From: Cyclobacteriaceae bacterium
GTDB taxonomy: Bacteria; Bacteroidota; Bacteroidia; Cytophagales; Cyclobacteriaceae
Direction: 5' to 3'
DNA length: 8,524 nucleotides
Assembly: GCA_025363495.1 (NCBI GenBank)
Contig: JANYDR010000171.1
Span: forward strand, 1 to 8,524
Position numbers and translations under genes: made by a program. The notes under the pieces are model-generated. The model searched no databases and was not told the origin of the DNA. It worked only from the letters and a program-made list of their open reading frames with translations. Below, piece by piece: positions 1 to 6,620 of the stretch. Every line of letters starts with the position of its first letter. The first letter of the stretch is position 1.

Positions 1-865
1 ACGTAAGATTTTTATTGTAAGCCTCCACTGGTGAGAAGGCAAACTGTTCATCTGTACAAACCCCAACAGAAGAAATAATTCCTCCGGGTCTTACAAGATC
101 GGTAGCTAATCGAACAGCTGAATAACTTCCAACAGCCTCCATCACTGCATCAGCACCACGAGCTTGTGTTGCTTCACGGAGTATTTCAAGAGACGACTGG
201 TCTTTTGCATTGATGCCTATTGCTCCAAATTCCATTGCCATTGCCAACCGTTCAGGGACGGTATCAATTGCAAAAATTCTTTCTGCCCCTTGCTCGCGTG
301 CGCCAATGATTGTCATTAATCCCACTGGTCCACAACCGATCACTGCATATGTTTCCTTTGGTTTAATTATTGCCTGTTGGGCGCAGAAATATCCGGTAGA
401 TAAAATATCACCCAGCAATAAGCCTTCTTCCAAAGAAATGCCTTCGGGAATTTTAACCAGTGTGCTGTCGGCCAATGGCACGCGCACATATTCTGCCTGT
501 CCGCCCTGAAGTCCTTTCCCCTTTTCAACCCAACCATACAATTGGTTGTGCACACAACGACACGTCAATCCGATCCGACAATAGAAACATTGCCCGCAGC
601 TCGTGGTAAATGGACTCATGACAATATCACCCTTGCGGTGTATGCGCACCTCACTTCCAATTTCTACAATCTCACCTGCAAACTCATGACCCATTGCTGT
701 ACCAATATCAATTCCTTTTTCACGTTCATGATATACGTGAAGATCTGAACCGCAAATGGCGCAGACTTTCATTTTTACAATTGCGTCAGAAGCAGAAATG
801 ATCTGAGGATCAGGAATGGATTCGTATTGAATGAGTTCGGGACCGTGGAATGTGAGAGACTTCAT
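1..865 (-). CDS. Zinc-dependent alcohol dehydrogenase (MDR superfamily, formaldehyde-dehydrogenase-like), 3' end cut by window edge
   Basis: A reading frame opens at ATG 863-865 on the minus strand and stays open to base 1, giving the first 288 residues of an MDR-superfamily oxidoreductase. The N-terminal GroES-like domain carries the catalytic-zinc signature C38-G-S-D and G59-H60-E61. The structural-zinc lobe has cysteines at 90, 93, 96 and 104, with the 3-3-8 spacing known from horse-liver-type alcohol dehydrogenase. The Rossmann motif G-C-G-P-V-G lies at 177-182, and D201 at the end of the second strand favours NAD over NADP. The segment around 148-161 (GLLLGDILSTGYF) resembles formaldehyde-dehydrogenase-like MDR proteins. 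The family oxidises alcohols or aldehyde adducts in the cytoplasm; the substrate cannot be read from the sequence. Roughly 60-100 C-terminal residues lie outside the window. It follows the kinase gene on the same strand after a 114-base repeat-bearing gap, so co-transcription is uncertain. Confidence 0.93.
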   Translation of the reverse strand, partial: MKSLTFHGPELIQYESIPDPQIISASDAIVKMKVCAICGSDLHVYHEREKGIDIGTAMGHEFAGEIVEIGSEVRIHRKGDIVMSPFTTSCGQCFYCRIGLTCRCVHNQLYGWVEKGKGLQGGQAEYVRVPLADSTLVKIPEGISLEEGLLLGDILSTGYFCAQQAIIKPKETYAVIGCGPVGLMTIIGAREQGAERIFAIDTVPERLAMAMEFGAIGINAKDQSSLEILREATQARGADAVMEAVGSYSAVRLATDLVRPGGIISSVGVCTDEQFAFSPVEAYNKNLT

Positions 866-884
866 AGGGGGGCGCCAGTTACCA

Positions 885-967
885 GGTACGGGTTGCCGGG
901 TGTTTGATGAGCGGTTTAGAAGATACTAGTTGCGAGGGATACGGGTTACATGATACAAGTTGCAGGG
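885..967. repeat. Degenerate short intergenic repeat cluster (GRTAC-nn-GTT units)
   Basis: At least four related units of 14-16 bp lie in the gap between the kinase and the dehydrogenase. They are GGTACGGGTTGCCGGG at 885-900, GATACTAGTTGCGAGG at 922-937, GATACGGGTTACAT at 938-951 and GATACAAGTTGCAGGG at 952-967. The last three are directly adjacent; the first is separated from them by about 21 bases. The gap has no open reading frame of note and no obvious terminator hairpin. The function is unknown. A dispersed noncoding intergenic repeat family of this genome is the simplest reading. An 11-base match (ACGGGTTACAT) recurs in the gldB leader at 7397-7407. Confidence 0.6.
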
Positions 968-979
968 CTGGTTAATCAT

Positions 980-1630
980 TTACATGTTGGGTTGATTTTG
1001 AGAGCTGAAGAGGTTATTCAATTCAAGTTCGATTTTGCCAACGATAAATGAGAAATCTTCAACATGTTCTACAAAATTGAGATGGTTAACATCAATGATC
1101 AGCAGTTTGCCCTGCTTGTAGCTTCCGATCCATTCTTCATAATGTTCATTGAGTGTTCTCAGATAATCAAGCTTGATATTATATTCAAATTCACGATTGC
1201 GTTTTTGAATCTGCTGAACAAGTTTGGGAATGTCTGCCTTTAAGTAAATCAGCAAGTCAGGAGGCTGAACAAAATTGATCATTGAATTAAAAATATCCAG
1301 ATAGCTACGATAATCACGGTCGGTAATGTGCCCGCTTTTATGAAGATTAGCAGCGAAGATGTGGGCGTCTTCATAAATAGTCCTGTCCTGTATTATTGTT
1401 TTATTGCTGTTTCGGATTTCATGTATCTGATTGAAACGGCTGTTCAAAAAATAAATCTGAAGATGGAATGCCCATCGTGTCATATCCGAATAAAAATCCT
1501 TGAGATAAGGATTATGATCAACAGATTCAAATAACGGCGTCCAGTTATAATGTTTGGCTAGCTTTTCAGCAAGGGTGGTTTTCCCCGAACCAATGTTCCC
1601 CGCAATGGCAATGTGTTTGAGGTTGTTCAT
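980..1630 (-). CDS. Deoxynucleoside kinase (deoxyadenosine/deoxyguanosine kinase type)
   Basis: This 216-residue protein has the usual length of bacterial dNK-family kinases, which phosphorylate deoxynucleosides at the 5' position for dNTP salvage in the cytoplasm. The P-loop G-N-I-G-S-G-K-T-T is at 11-19. The general-base region F-E-S-V-D-H-N-P-Y-L is at 34-43, with E35 as the likely catalytic glutamate. The D-R-T-I-Y-E-D motif at 82-88 matches the family DRS/DRT-IYED element that binds substrate and magnesium. An arginine-containing LID segment lies near 141-152 (R144, R146). The family call is firm; preference for dA, dG or dC cannot be decided from motifs alone. The gene begins 24 bases after the TSUP permease stop, so the two probably share a transcript, although no functional link is obvious. 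Its last codons (Q-P-N-M-stop) lie in sequence resembling the adjoining intergenic repeat, so the C-terminus may vary between strains. Confidence 0.95.
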   Translation of the reverse strand: MNNLKHIAIAGNIGSGKTTLAEKLAKHYNWTPLFESVDHNPYLKDFYSDMTRWAFHLQIYFLNSRFNQIHEIRNSNKTIIQDRTIYEDAHIFAANLHKSGHITDRDYRSYLDIFNSMINFVQPPDLLIYLKADIPKLVQQIQKRNREFEYNIKLDYLRTLNEHYEEWIGSYKQGKLLIIDVNHLNFVEHVEDFSFIVGKIELELNNLFSSQNQPNM

Positions 1631-1654
1631 GAAATTCGCGGGCTAATTTAGGAA

Positions 1655-2635
1655 TTAAGCCACAGCTTTAACCCTCGACATTCTTGACAAATAGAAAAAC
1701 GTTGAAAGCCCGGCTATCAATACACCCAAACACATCAGCGCCTGAACCCAATTAGGTCTGATTACCCACATCGCGCCAAAAAATTGTATAACCAAAATGA
1801 TATATAGAAAAGTCGCAACTCCCTTGCGGGGCACTTTACTGATAACAAAAGCACCCAATGGAGCAAAGACTGCCACGAACGGTATACATACCAACCACAT
1901 TTCAAAAGCATCTCTCTGAAAATCTCCTATAACGCCGGCATGCACAAAAAATCCCAGTAATGTTTCTATAGTCATAATAATTACGGAAGATGGAACCGCG
2001 ACTTTCTCATTGATCTGATAATAAATTGTCATCAGGCAAAATGTAAAAATGTTGATGCCGGTTCCAAAGATGGATGAGATCATTCCTCCAATCAGTCCAA
2101 AGAAAATTAATCTCACCATATCCGATCTCGTAAAATTCTGAATAGCGTCAAATACTTCCCGTTTTGGTTTACGGTTTTCGTTCCAGAGTACCAGCCCAAA
2201 GCTCAGCCACAATGACACAAAAAATAGCTTGGCTAACGGAGGTGAGATAAGAGGTACGATATAGTATGTTCCGAAAATCAATCCAAAAACACCACCGATG
2301 GTAACGTATCGGATATATGTCCATTCTACTTTTATTACAAGTCCAATGATCAGCAAGCTTGCACACGTCATACCAATACTTTGAATAGCAAATGCAAAAT
2401 TGCGGGCAATGGCTGGCGAAATTTTTAATAATAATGTAAATACCGGATATGCAATGGCCGCACTTCCCTCGGGGCTTGAGCCTGCAATGAACGAACCAAA
2501 AATCATTGTAATGACAGCATAGTAATGCTTGAGATACAAATGAAAACTGTCCGTCGATATCATATAATAAGTCCAGTTACTTATTACAATCAGAAAGAAG
2601 CATATATACAACCAGGGTAATTTAATTTTTCTCAT
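1655..2635 (-). CDS. TSUP-family (TauE/SafE) membrane permease
   Basis: A 326-residue, strongly hydrophobic protein with about nine to ten predicted membrane segments. They begin at 7-25, and others lie near 38-54, 83-102, 108-130, 174-195, 213-235, 246-265, 272-290 and 298-316. Two internally similar Gly/Ser-rich re-entrant-type stretches, F-G-S-F-I-A-G-S-S-P-E-G-S at 46-58 and G-L-I-G-G-M-I-S-S-I-F-G-T-G at 180-193, match the duplicated signature of the TSUP/TauE-SafE family (PF01925). Family members move sulfite, sulfoacetate, thiosulfate, organosulfur compounds or other small anions across the inner membrane. The substrate here is not predictable, and no sulfur-oxidation genes are adjacent. 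The ATG at 2635 is preceded by an A/T-rich leader without a Shine-Dalgarno sequence. The gene is divergent from the repeat-protein gene at 2751 and lies 24 bases upstream of the deoxynucleoside kinase. Confidence 0.9.
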   Translation of the reverse strand: MRKIKLPWLYICFFLIVISNWTYYMISTDSFHLYLKHYYAVITMIFGSFIAGSSPEGSAAIAYPVFTLLLKISPAIARNFAFAIQSIGMTCASLLIIGLVIKVEWTYIRYVTIGGVFGLIFGTYYIVPLISPPLAKLFFVSLWLSFGLVLWNENRKPKREVFDAIQNFTRSDMVRLIFFGLIGGMISSIFGTGINIFTFCLMTIYYQINEKVAVPSSVIIMTIETLLGFFVHAGVIGDFQRDAFEMWLVCIPFVAVFAPLGAFVISKVPRKGVATFLYIILVIQFFGAMWVIRPNWVQALMCLGVLIAGLSTFFYLSRMSRVKAVA

Positions 2636-2750
2636 TTTTTATAAATGAATTTGATCGCTTTCTATACCTTTCGTAAGTAAGTTAGTTAGAAGAATTTAAT
2701 CTTGTTTACTTTAAAATTCATTAAACCTTTTTAACCAAAAAATTAAAACC

Positions 2751-3122
2751 ATGAAAAATTCAGACGCTGCCGTACTCGGCAATCAAAAAACTATCATCAG
2801 CAACCAGAAAACTATCATTACCAACCAGAAAAAACTGCTTGGTAATCAGGGTTCCATCGTTGGTAATCAAAAAAGCATCATGGGCAATCAGAAGGTCATC
2901 GTTGGCAATCAGTCCAGTATTATCAGCAATCAAAAGCAAATTGTCGATAATCAGGTTGCTTTAAGTGTACTCTCACAATCACAGGCCTTTATTTTAAACA
3001 TGGTAAAAAATATGGCCGGACATAAAGAGTCACAACAAAAAACAAACTCGTTCCTTAGTAAACTGAAAACCAAAACACAAAAGTCTCTCACTAAAAAACT
3101 ATCGGCTCCGAAAGCTCTTTAA
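2751..3122 (+). CDS. Small heptad-repeat protein (x-N-Q-K-x-I-V repeats), predicted coiled coil of unknown function
   Basis: I do not recognise a named family. The 123-residue protein consists of a short N-terminus, nine uninterrupted seven-residue repeats and a basic tail. Asn recurs at 11, 18, 25, 32, 39, 46, 53, 60 and 67, each followed by Gln. Ile or Leu recurs at 15, 22, 29, 36, 43, 50, 57, 64 and 71, with a second aliphatic residue next to it in most units. Read as a coiled coil, Ile/Leu is at a, Asn at d, Gln at e and Lys mostly at f. After the array the core becomes ordinary (L74, I81, V85, M88). It has 18 Lys, no Arg, no Cys, Trp or Tyr, and only three acidic residues. There is no signal peptide, membrane segment or lipobox, so it is probably cytoplasmic. 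Five of the nine c positions are Gly, which weakens the helix reading; a beta-type repeat is the alternative. It stands alone on the plus strand with its own terminator. Confidence 0.85.
   Translation: MKNSDAAVLGNQKTIISNQKTIITNQKKLLGNQGSIVGNQKSIMGNQKVIVGNQSSIISNQKQIVDNQVALSVLSQSQAFILNMVKNMAGHKESQQKTNSFLSKLKTKTQKSLTKKLSAPKAL
2781..2969 (+). repeat. Nine tandem 21-bp units encoding the NQ heptads
   Basis: Nine consecutive 21-base units, each beginning with an Asn-Gln codon pair, encode residues 11-73 of the small repeat protein. Phase is perfect and there are no insertions. The units differ strongly at synonymous positions: AAT or AAC for Asn, CAA or CAG for Gln, and varied Ile and Gly codons. 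This points to an old expansion maintained by selection on the protein, not a recent slippage tract. Confidence 0.85.
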
Positions 3123-3143
3123 TTTCCGATAACACTTCATTTG

Positions 3144-3179
3144 AAACAGGCACGGTAATCTATATGTGCCTGTTTTTTT
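3144..3179 (+). terminator. Rho-independent terminator of the heptad-repeat gene
   Basis: A perfect 10-bp stem pairs AAACAGGCAC (3144-3153) with GTGCCTGTTT (3166-3175) around a 12-base loop. A run of seven T follows from 3173 to 3179. It begins 21 bases after the stop codon of the plus-strand gene. On the minus strand the hairpin is followed by only three U, so it would terminate the convergent DUF3179 operon weakly at best. Confidence 0.9.
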
Positions 3180-3205
3180 ATTGTCCTTTTTAAATTAACA
3201 AACCC

Positions 3206-4357
3206 CTATTTGTATTGCTGGGTATCCGGATGAAATGTTCGCCAGCTATGCCAAAACTCCTGATACGGTTTTATTCTCTTCAATGACTGCGCTGATGCCG
3301 TTAAATCCTTCCCTGAAAAACTATAAGGTTTATCATTGACAAAAAGAGTGTCCTTGCGAATAGAAAATTTTTCAGTTTCCGATGAACGTTCAAATGCGGT
3401 GAAACTTTGGTCATCATCTGCAATCGCCAGCACTACGGGAGTACTACCTACTTGATCATTGATGATGCGAACTTCTTTAAGGTTATTCCAATCGTACGCT
3501 TTGCTAACACCATTTATACTGATGCCGACAACCCACGACTTATCCTTCCAGGACAAAGTATCTCTTCGCGTTAGCTTTCCCTTGCTTTTGCCACGCTCAA
3601 ATCTCCCCATTGAATCGTAGCGCGTTCTTGATGCCTGATCTAATTGCATTACTACTGCATTTGGATATAGTTCAAATAATTTAGCAAGAGTAAGCTGGGA
3701 GGATTCAACTTCCGGCAATACTTCACCTTTCATTTTTCCAGTGACCGCCTCTCCCGTTGCCTGTCTCCACCAACTTTTGGTTGTGCCGTCTTCAAACATC
3801 GCGTTAAAGTGATCCATGCCTACCAATCGAAATTTTTCGGGTTGCCCTTTTACCACCGGCTCGTAAACACGACCTGTTCTACAGACACTGCAATAGGTAA
3901 CAATCACCGGCTTTCCACCAACAACATCTTGCACCTGATGGTGATAGGTAATAAATCGAAGAGGGTAAGCCTTCACCTCACCATTGCTTACAACACTTAC
4001 GACAATGCTCGTATCTCCCAGCGCATTTTCACCATTGGGTTTGAAAGTGAGCACTGATGGCTGTGAGAACATGCTGTCGGCTGACATTTCGAAATTAAAT
4101 TCGTATATCGTTATAACCGGCAATAACAGTATCAGAGCAGGAATCCATTTGTACTTGCTGTGCTTAAAAGTATCTCTGGCTCCGATTATAATCATCAAAC
4201 CAAAAAGTATTCTAAAATACCAACGGTATGAATACAGAAAATAAGCTACATCCAGACTGTCCATGCGCTGACTTCCCGGCATGGGCATAATGAAATAGAC
4301 GTTAAGGATTTCAAATAATGTTATCCCGGCAACACCAATGTAAAAGAGCTTTTTCAT
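3206..4357 (-). CDS. DUF3179 domain-containing membrane protein
   Basis: A 383-residue protein with three N-terminal membrane helices (about 4-24, 47-61 and 72-88). A Lys/Arg-rich loop between helices two and three predicts by the positive-inside rule that the large C-terminal domain faces the periplasm. That domain, from about 100 to the end, has the hallmarks of DUF3179 (PF11376). These are the A-Y-P-L-R-F-I-T-Y-H-H segment at 130-140, the Y-C-S-V-C-R-T motif with C156 and C159, the S-W-W-R-Q-A-T-G-E-A-V-T-G segment at 195-207, and a C-terminal F-W-H-S-W-R-T-F-H-P-D-T stretch at 368-379. The family has no established biochemical function that I know of. The CxxC with adjacent histidines suggests metal binding or thiol redox, which is inference. 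Many DUF3179 proteins have a signal peptide; the three-helix anchor here is a more elaborate attachment. It is the last gene of a tight four-gene set, 33 bases after the MetE-like stop. Confidence 0.9.
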   Translation of the reverse strand: MKKLFYIGVAGITLFEILNVYFIMPMPGSQRMDSLDVAYFLYSYRWYFRILFGLMIIIGARDTFKHSKYKWIPALILLLPVITIYEFNFEMSADSMFSQPSVLTFKPNGENALGDTSIVVSVVSNGEVKAYPLRFITYHHQVQDVVGGKPVIVTYCSVCRTGRVYEPVVKGQPEKFRLVGMDHFNAMFEDGTTKSWWRQATGEAVTGKMKGEVLPEVESSQLTLAKLFELYPNAVVMQLDQASRTRYDSMGRFERGKSKGKLTRRDTLSWKDKSWVVGISINGVSKAYDWNNLKEVRIINDQVGSTPVVLAIADDDQSFTAFERSSETEKFSIRKDTLFVNDKPYSFSGKDLTASAQSLKRIKPYQEFWHSWRTFHPDTQQYK

Positions 4358-4390
4358 TTAATTGTTATTTAACCTGTTATAAAAATACGG

Positions 4391-5455
4391 TTATAGTTTC
4401 AGTTTTTTCTCCGCCAATTCTGTCCCAAGGATTCGCGATTTAATCTTAGCAAATGCCGTTTCACGCGCAGTCGAAACATCATCTGCAAAAGGAGAAAAAC
4501 CACAATCATCTGTAGTTCCAAGACGATTAATTGGAATCATCTCCGAGGCTTCAAGAATCAAATCACGCACTTCTTCCGGAGTTTCGACCCTAGGGCTAAG
4601 CACATTGGTGACACCGATAAAAATTTTCTGGTCGGGCTTGGAGAATTGCTTGATCGCTTTTAACGTAGTCGCTTTATCTTTCTCTGCTGCATATTCAAGA
4701 TAAAAATTACCTGCATGCAGTTCAAATAAATCCGGAAGCAATTCTGAGTAAGGGATGTCCGCACTATGTGTAGAGTCGTGGTCTCCGCCCGGACAAGTAT
4801 GCACTCCTATTTTTTTTCGTTCCGCTTCTGTAAATCTGTCGAGTACCTGATTATTAAGATTCACAAACATCTTCAGCAATCCTTTTGAAGGATCAAGTTT
4901 AAGTGCTAATCGTGCCTCCGTAAAATCGATTTGTACGTTATATGCACCGCTTTGAAGACATCTTCTGATATCAGCCTCACCTTCATTGATCAAATCAGCG
5001 ATAAATTGCTCTCTCGAATAGCCAGGAATTCCTTCTTGAGGATAAAGCAAACTGATAGCGGATGACGAAATAACCGCCTGCTTAACGGGAAGATTTGTAA
5101 GCGATTTTGCTTTTTGAAAATAGCTACTGGCATACGTATTGTAACGAAATGGACCTGACGTGAGCTTCGGTAGCTGGCGTGTGTGTCCATCGGCGAACGG
5201 GATAACTACGCCTTCTGCTGCCAGATTTTTTAAACCGCTGATCGGATATGTAGCAAAGCTTGGTTTCGATTGCTCGCCATCGGTAATAACTGGCGAACCG
5301 GTTTGTTCAAACAAATTGATTGTTTCTTTTATCGCTTTATCGGTCAGGGAGGATAATTCACTCTCTTTGATCTGTCCGTTTGCAAAAGCACCCATGGCCT
5401 CAATTAAATAAGCTGGTCTTGGTATACTGCCTACTGGTTCCGTTGAAATTTTCAT
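4391..5455 (-). CDS. MetE-like zinc methyltransferase (single C-terminal-type domain)
   Basis: This 354-residue protein matches the catalytic C-terminal half of cobalamin-independent methionine synthase (PF01717), but not the roughly 750-residue full MetE. The opening T-E-P-V-G-S-I-P-R-P at 5-14 is the usual barrel entry of the family. Zinc ligands are present as H219-x-C221, E254 and C318, in the contexts G-V-H-T-C-P-G-G-D, F-Y-L-E-Y-A and D-D-C-G-F. E61 (I-T-D-G-E) and D177 (V-Q-I-D) occupy the places of the homocysteine-binding acids of E. coli MetE. The enzyme therefore probably activates a thiol on zinc and methylates it. The missing N-terminal domain makes ordinary polyglutamyl-folate use doubtful. 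Short MetE homologues are known that use other methyl donors, such as methylcobamide proteins. The two CMD genes upstream and the DUF3179 gene downstream are likely partners. It should not be labelled metE on this evidence. Confidence 0.88.
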   Translation of the reverse strand: MKISTEPVGSIPRPAYLIEAMGAFANGQIKESELSSLTDKAIKETINLFEQTGSPVITDGEQSKPSFATYPISGLKNLAAEGVVIPFADGHTRQLPKLTSGPFRYNTYASSYFQKAKSLTNLPVKQAVISSSAISLLYPQEGIPGYSREQFIADLINEGEADIRRCLQSGAYNVQIDFTEARLALKLDPSKGLLKMFVNLNNQVLDRFTEAERKKIGVHTCPGGDHDSTHSADIPYSELLPDLFELHAGNFYLEYAAEKDKATTLKAIKQFSKPDQKIFIGVTNVLSPRVETPEEVRDLILEASEMIPINRLGTTDDCGFSPFADDVSTARETAFAKIKSRILGTELAEKKLKL

Positions 5456-5479
5456 CGTATTAATATTTTAGTTTTTTCT

Positions 5480-6028
5480 CTATTTATAAAGATCAAAATG
5501 GATATAGCCTTCTTCCGCACGTTGTTTTCCCCTCTTCACATAAAGCTCGCGGTCTTGCGGTGCCCATGTCGCTAGTCCATCAACATAGCGGTTATACATG
5601 CAGAAAGCTGCAGCAATCAAAACAGTATCATGAATTTCAAGATCGGTTGCGCCAAGATTTTTGGCCTTTGCAATCTGATCCTTTGTAACATTCTTTCCGC
5701 CTTTTTGGACACTGCCGGCAATGCTCAACAATGCTTTCAACTTTTCGGAGATAGACGCAGATTCATAGTCCTTTTTTATCCCGTCAATAAATGACATGTC
5801 ACATTCCATGTAATGCTGTGCAATACCACCGTGCGCATTCTGACAAAAGAAGCAATCGTTCAAAGACGAAACGTAGGTAGCAATCAATTCACGTTCTCCG
5901 CGAGTGAGTGAATTTTCACTTCGCAATAAAATTTCTGCCAACTCATTCAATGGTTTGGCTGTTTCGGGTCGATAGGCCATCGGGCCGCGTATACCAGGAA
6001 GCCCTTCAGGTAAATTAATGTGTGCCAT
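5480..6028 (-). CDS. Carboxymuconolactone decarboxylase/AhpD-like protein (peroxidase-related), copy 1
   Basis: A 182-residue all-helical CMD-family protein (PF02627). The motif C59-F-F-C62-Q-N-A-H66, preceded by E47 in G-E-R-E-L-I-A, reproduces the E-x11-C-x2-C-x3-H catalytic layout of mycobacterial AhpD. This makes a thiol-dependent peroxidase or disulfide reductase-like activity likely; true decarboxylase activity is unlikely because those enzymes lack the CxxC. It lacks a signal peptide and should be cytoplasmic. It is about half identical to the gene immediately upstream (35 of the first 66 residues by hand count), with all four catalytic positions at the same residue numbers. It lies 31 bases after that gene and 24 bases before the MetE-like gene. 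The electron donor and substrate are unknown. Confidence 0.9.
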   Translation of the reverse strand: MAHINLPEGLPGIRGPMAYRPETAKPLNELAEILLRSENSLTRGERELIATYVSSLNDCFFCQNAHGGIAQHYMECDMSFIDGIKKDYESASISEKLKALLSIAGSVQKGGKNVTKDQIAKAKNLGATDLEIHDTVLIAAAFCMYNRYVDGLATWAPQDRELYVKRGKQRAEEGYIHFDLYK

Positions 6029-6059
6029 AATTTTAAGTGGTTAATCAGAGGTTTGATTT

Positions 6060-6620
6060 TTATTTCTTCTTGAGATGATCATAGCCATTTGGCGATCGCT
6101 GGTACCCAACTGCAATACGCTCGGCAAGTCCTTTATAAAAATTAGGATCGCCGGGCGCTACGGTGGAAAGACCATCCACGTACCTGTTGTACAGGCAAAA
6201 AAGTGCAGCGATCAATACGGTATCATGGATCTCAATATCCGTTGCTCCGGCTGCTTTTGCCTTTTCAATTGATTCATTGGTAACAGCTTTTCCGCTTTTT
6301 TGAACCTGCGAAGCGATAGTGAGCAGCGCTTTCATCTTTTCGCTGATCAATGCGGAAGAAATATCTTTTTTGATTTTTTCCGTCGTTTCACATTCGCCGA
6401 GCAATAAATCAGCGGCAGCAGTGTGGGCCGCTGTACAAAAGCGGCATTCATTTCCATGAGAGACGATCGTTGCAATCAGTTCGCGTTCACCTGTTGTCAG
6501 TGTGGATGGACCTCGCAGTAAAATCTGCGTAAGATCACGTATGGGCTGGGCAGAATCTTTTCGATATTCGAGCAAACCTGTAATGCCAGGTAAGTGCTCT
6601 TCTACAGTTATGTAAGGCAT
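6060..6620 (-). CDS. Carboxymuconolactone decarboxylase/AhpD-like protein (peroxidase-related), copy 2
   Basis: A 186-residue paralogue of the following gene and the first gene of the four-gene set. The AhpD-type residues are E47, C59, C62 and H66 (C-R-F-C-T-A-A-H). The downstream helix with I-S-E-K-M-K-A-L-L-T-I-A and the segment V-L-I-A-A-L-F-C-L-Y-N-R-Y-V-D-G are almost shared with copy 1. Differences concentrate just after the active site (about 67-86) and at the C-terminus, where substrate or partner specificity may reside. Both copies keep an intact active site, so neither looks like a decaying duplicate. CMD-fold proteins form trimers or hexamers, so the two could assemble as a hetero-oligomer; that is inference. 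The upstream 169-base region probably holds the operon promoter. Confidence 0.9.
   Translation of the reverse strand: MPYITVEEHLPGITGLLEYRKDSAQPIRDLTQILLRGPSTLTTGERELIATIVSHGNECRFCTAAHTAAADLLLGECETTEKIKKDISSALISEKMKALLTIASQVQKSGKAVTNESIEKAKAAGATDIEIHDTVLIAALFCLYNRYVDGLSTVAPGDPNFYKGLAERIAVGYQRSPNGYDHLKKK

Noticed and set aside
542..748. Plus-strand open frame of 68 codons inside the alcohol dehydrogenase gene
   Set aside because: It is antisense to a well-supported zinc-enzyme frame with intact motifs; its translation shows no recognisable domain.
2650..2672. Bacteroidota-type promoter for the heptad-repeat gene (TTTG at 2650 and TACCTTTC at 2665)
   Set aside because: The gap between the two elements is 11 bases, far from the usual 19-21, and the second box is imperfect.
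2781..2969. CRISPR-like tandem repeat
   Set aside because: The 21-base units are contiguous with no spacers, in frame within a gene, and variable at synonymous sites.
3809..4244. Overlapping plus-strand open frames opposite the DUF3179 gene
   Set aside because: They are antisense shadows of a conserved gene and have no upstream signals or recognisable domains.
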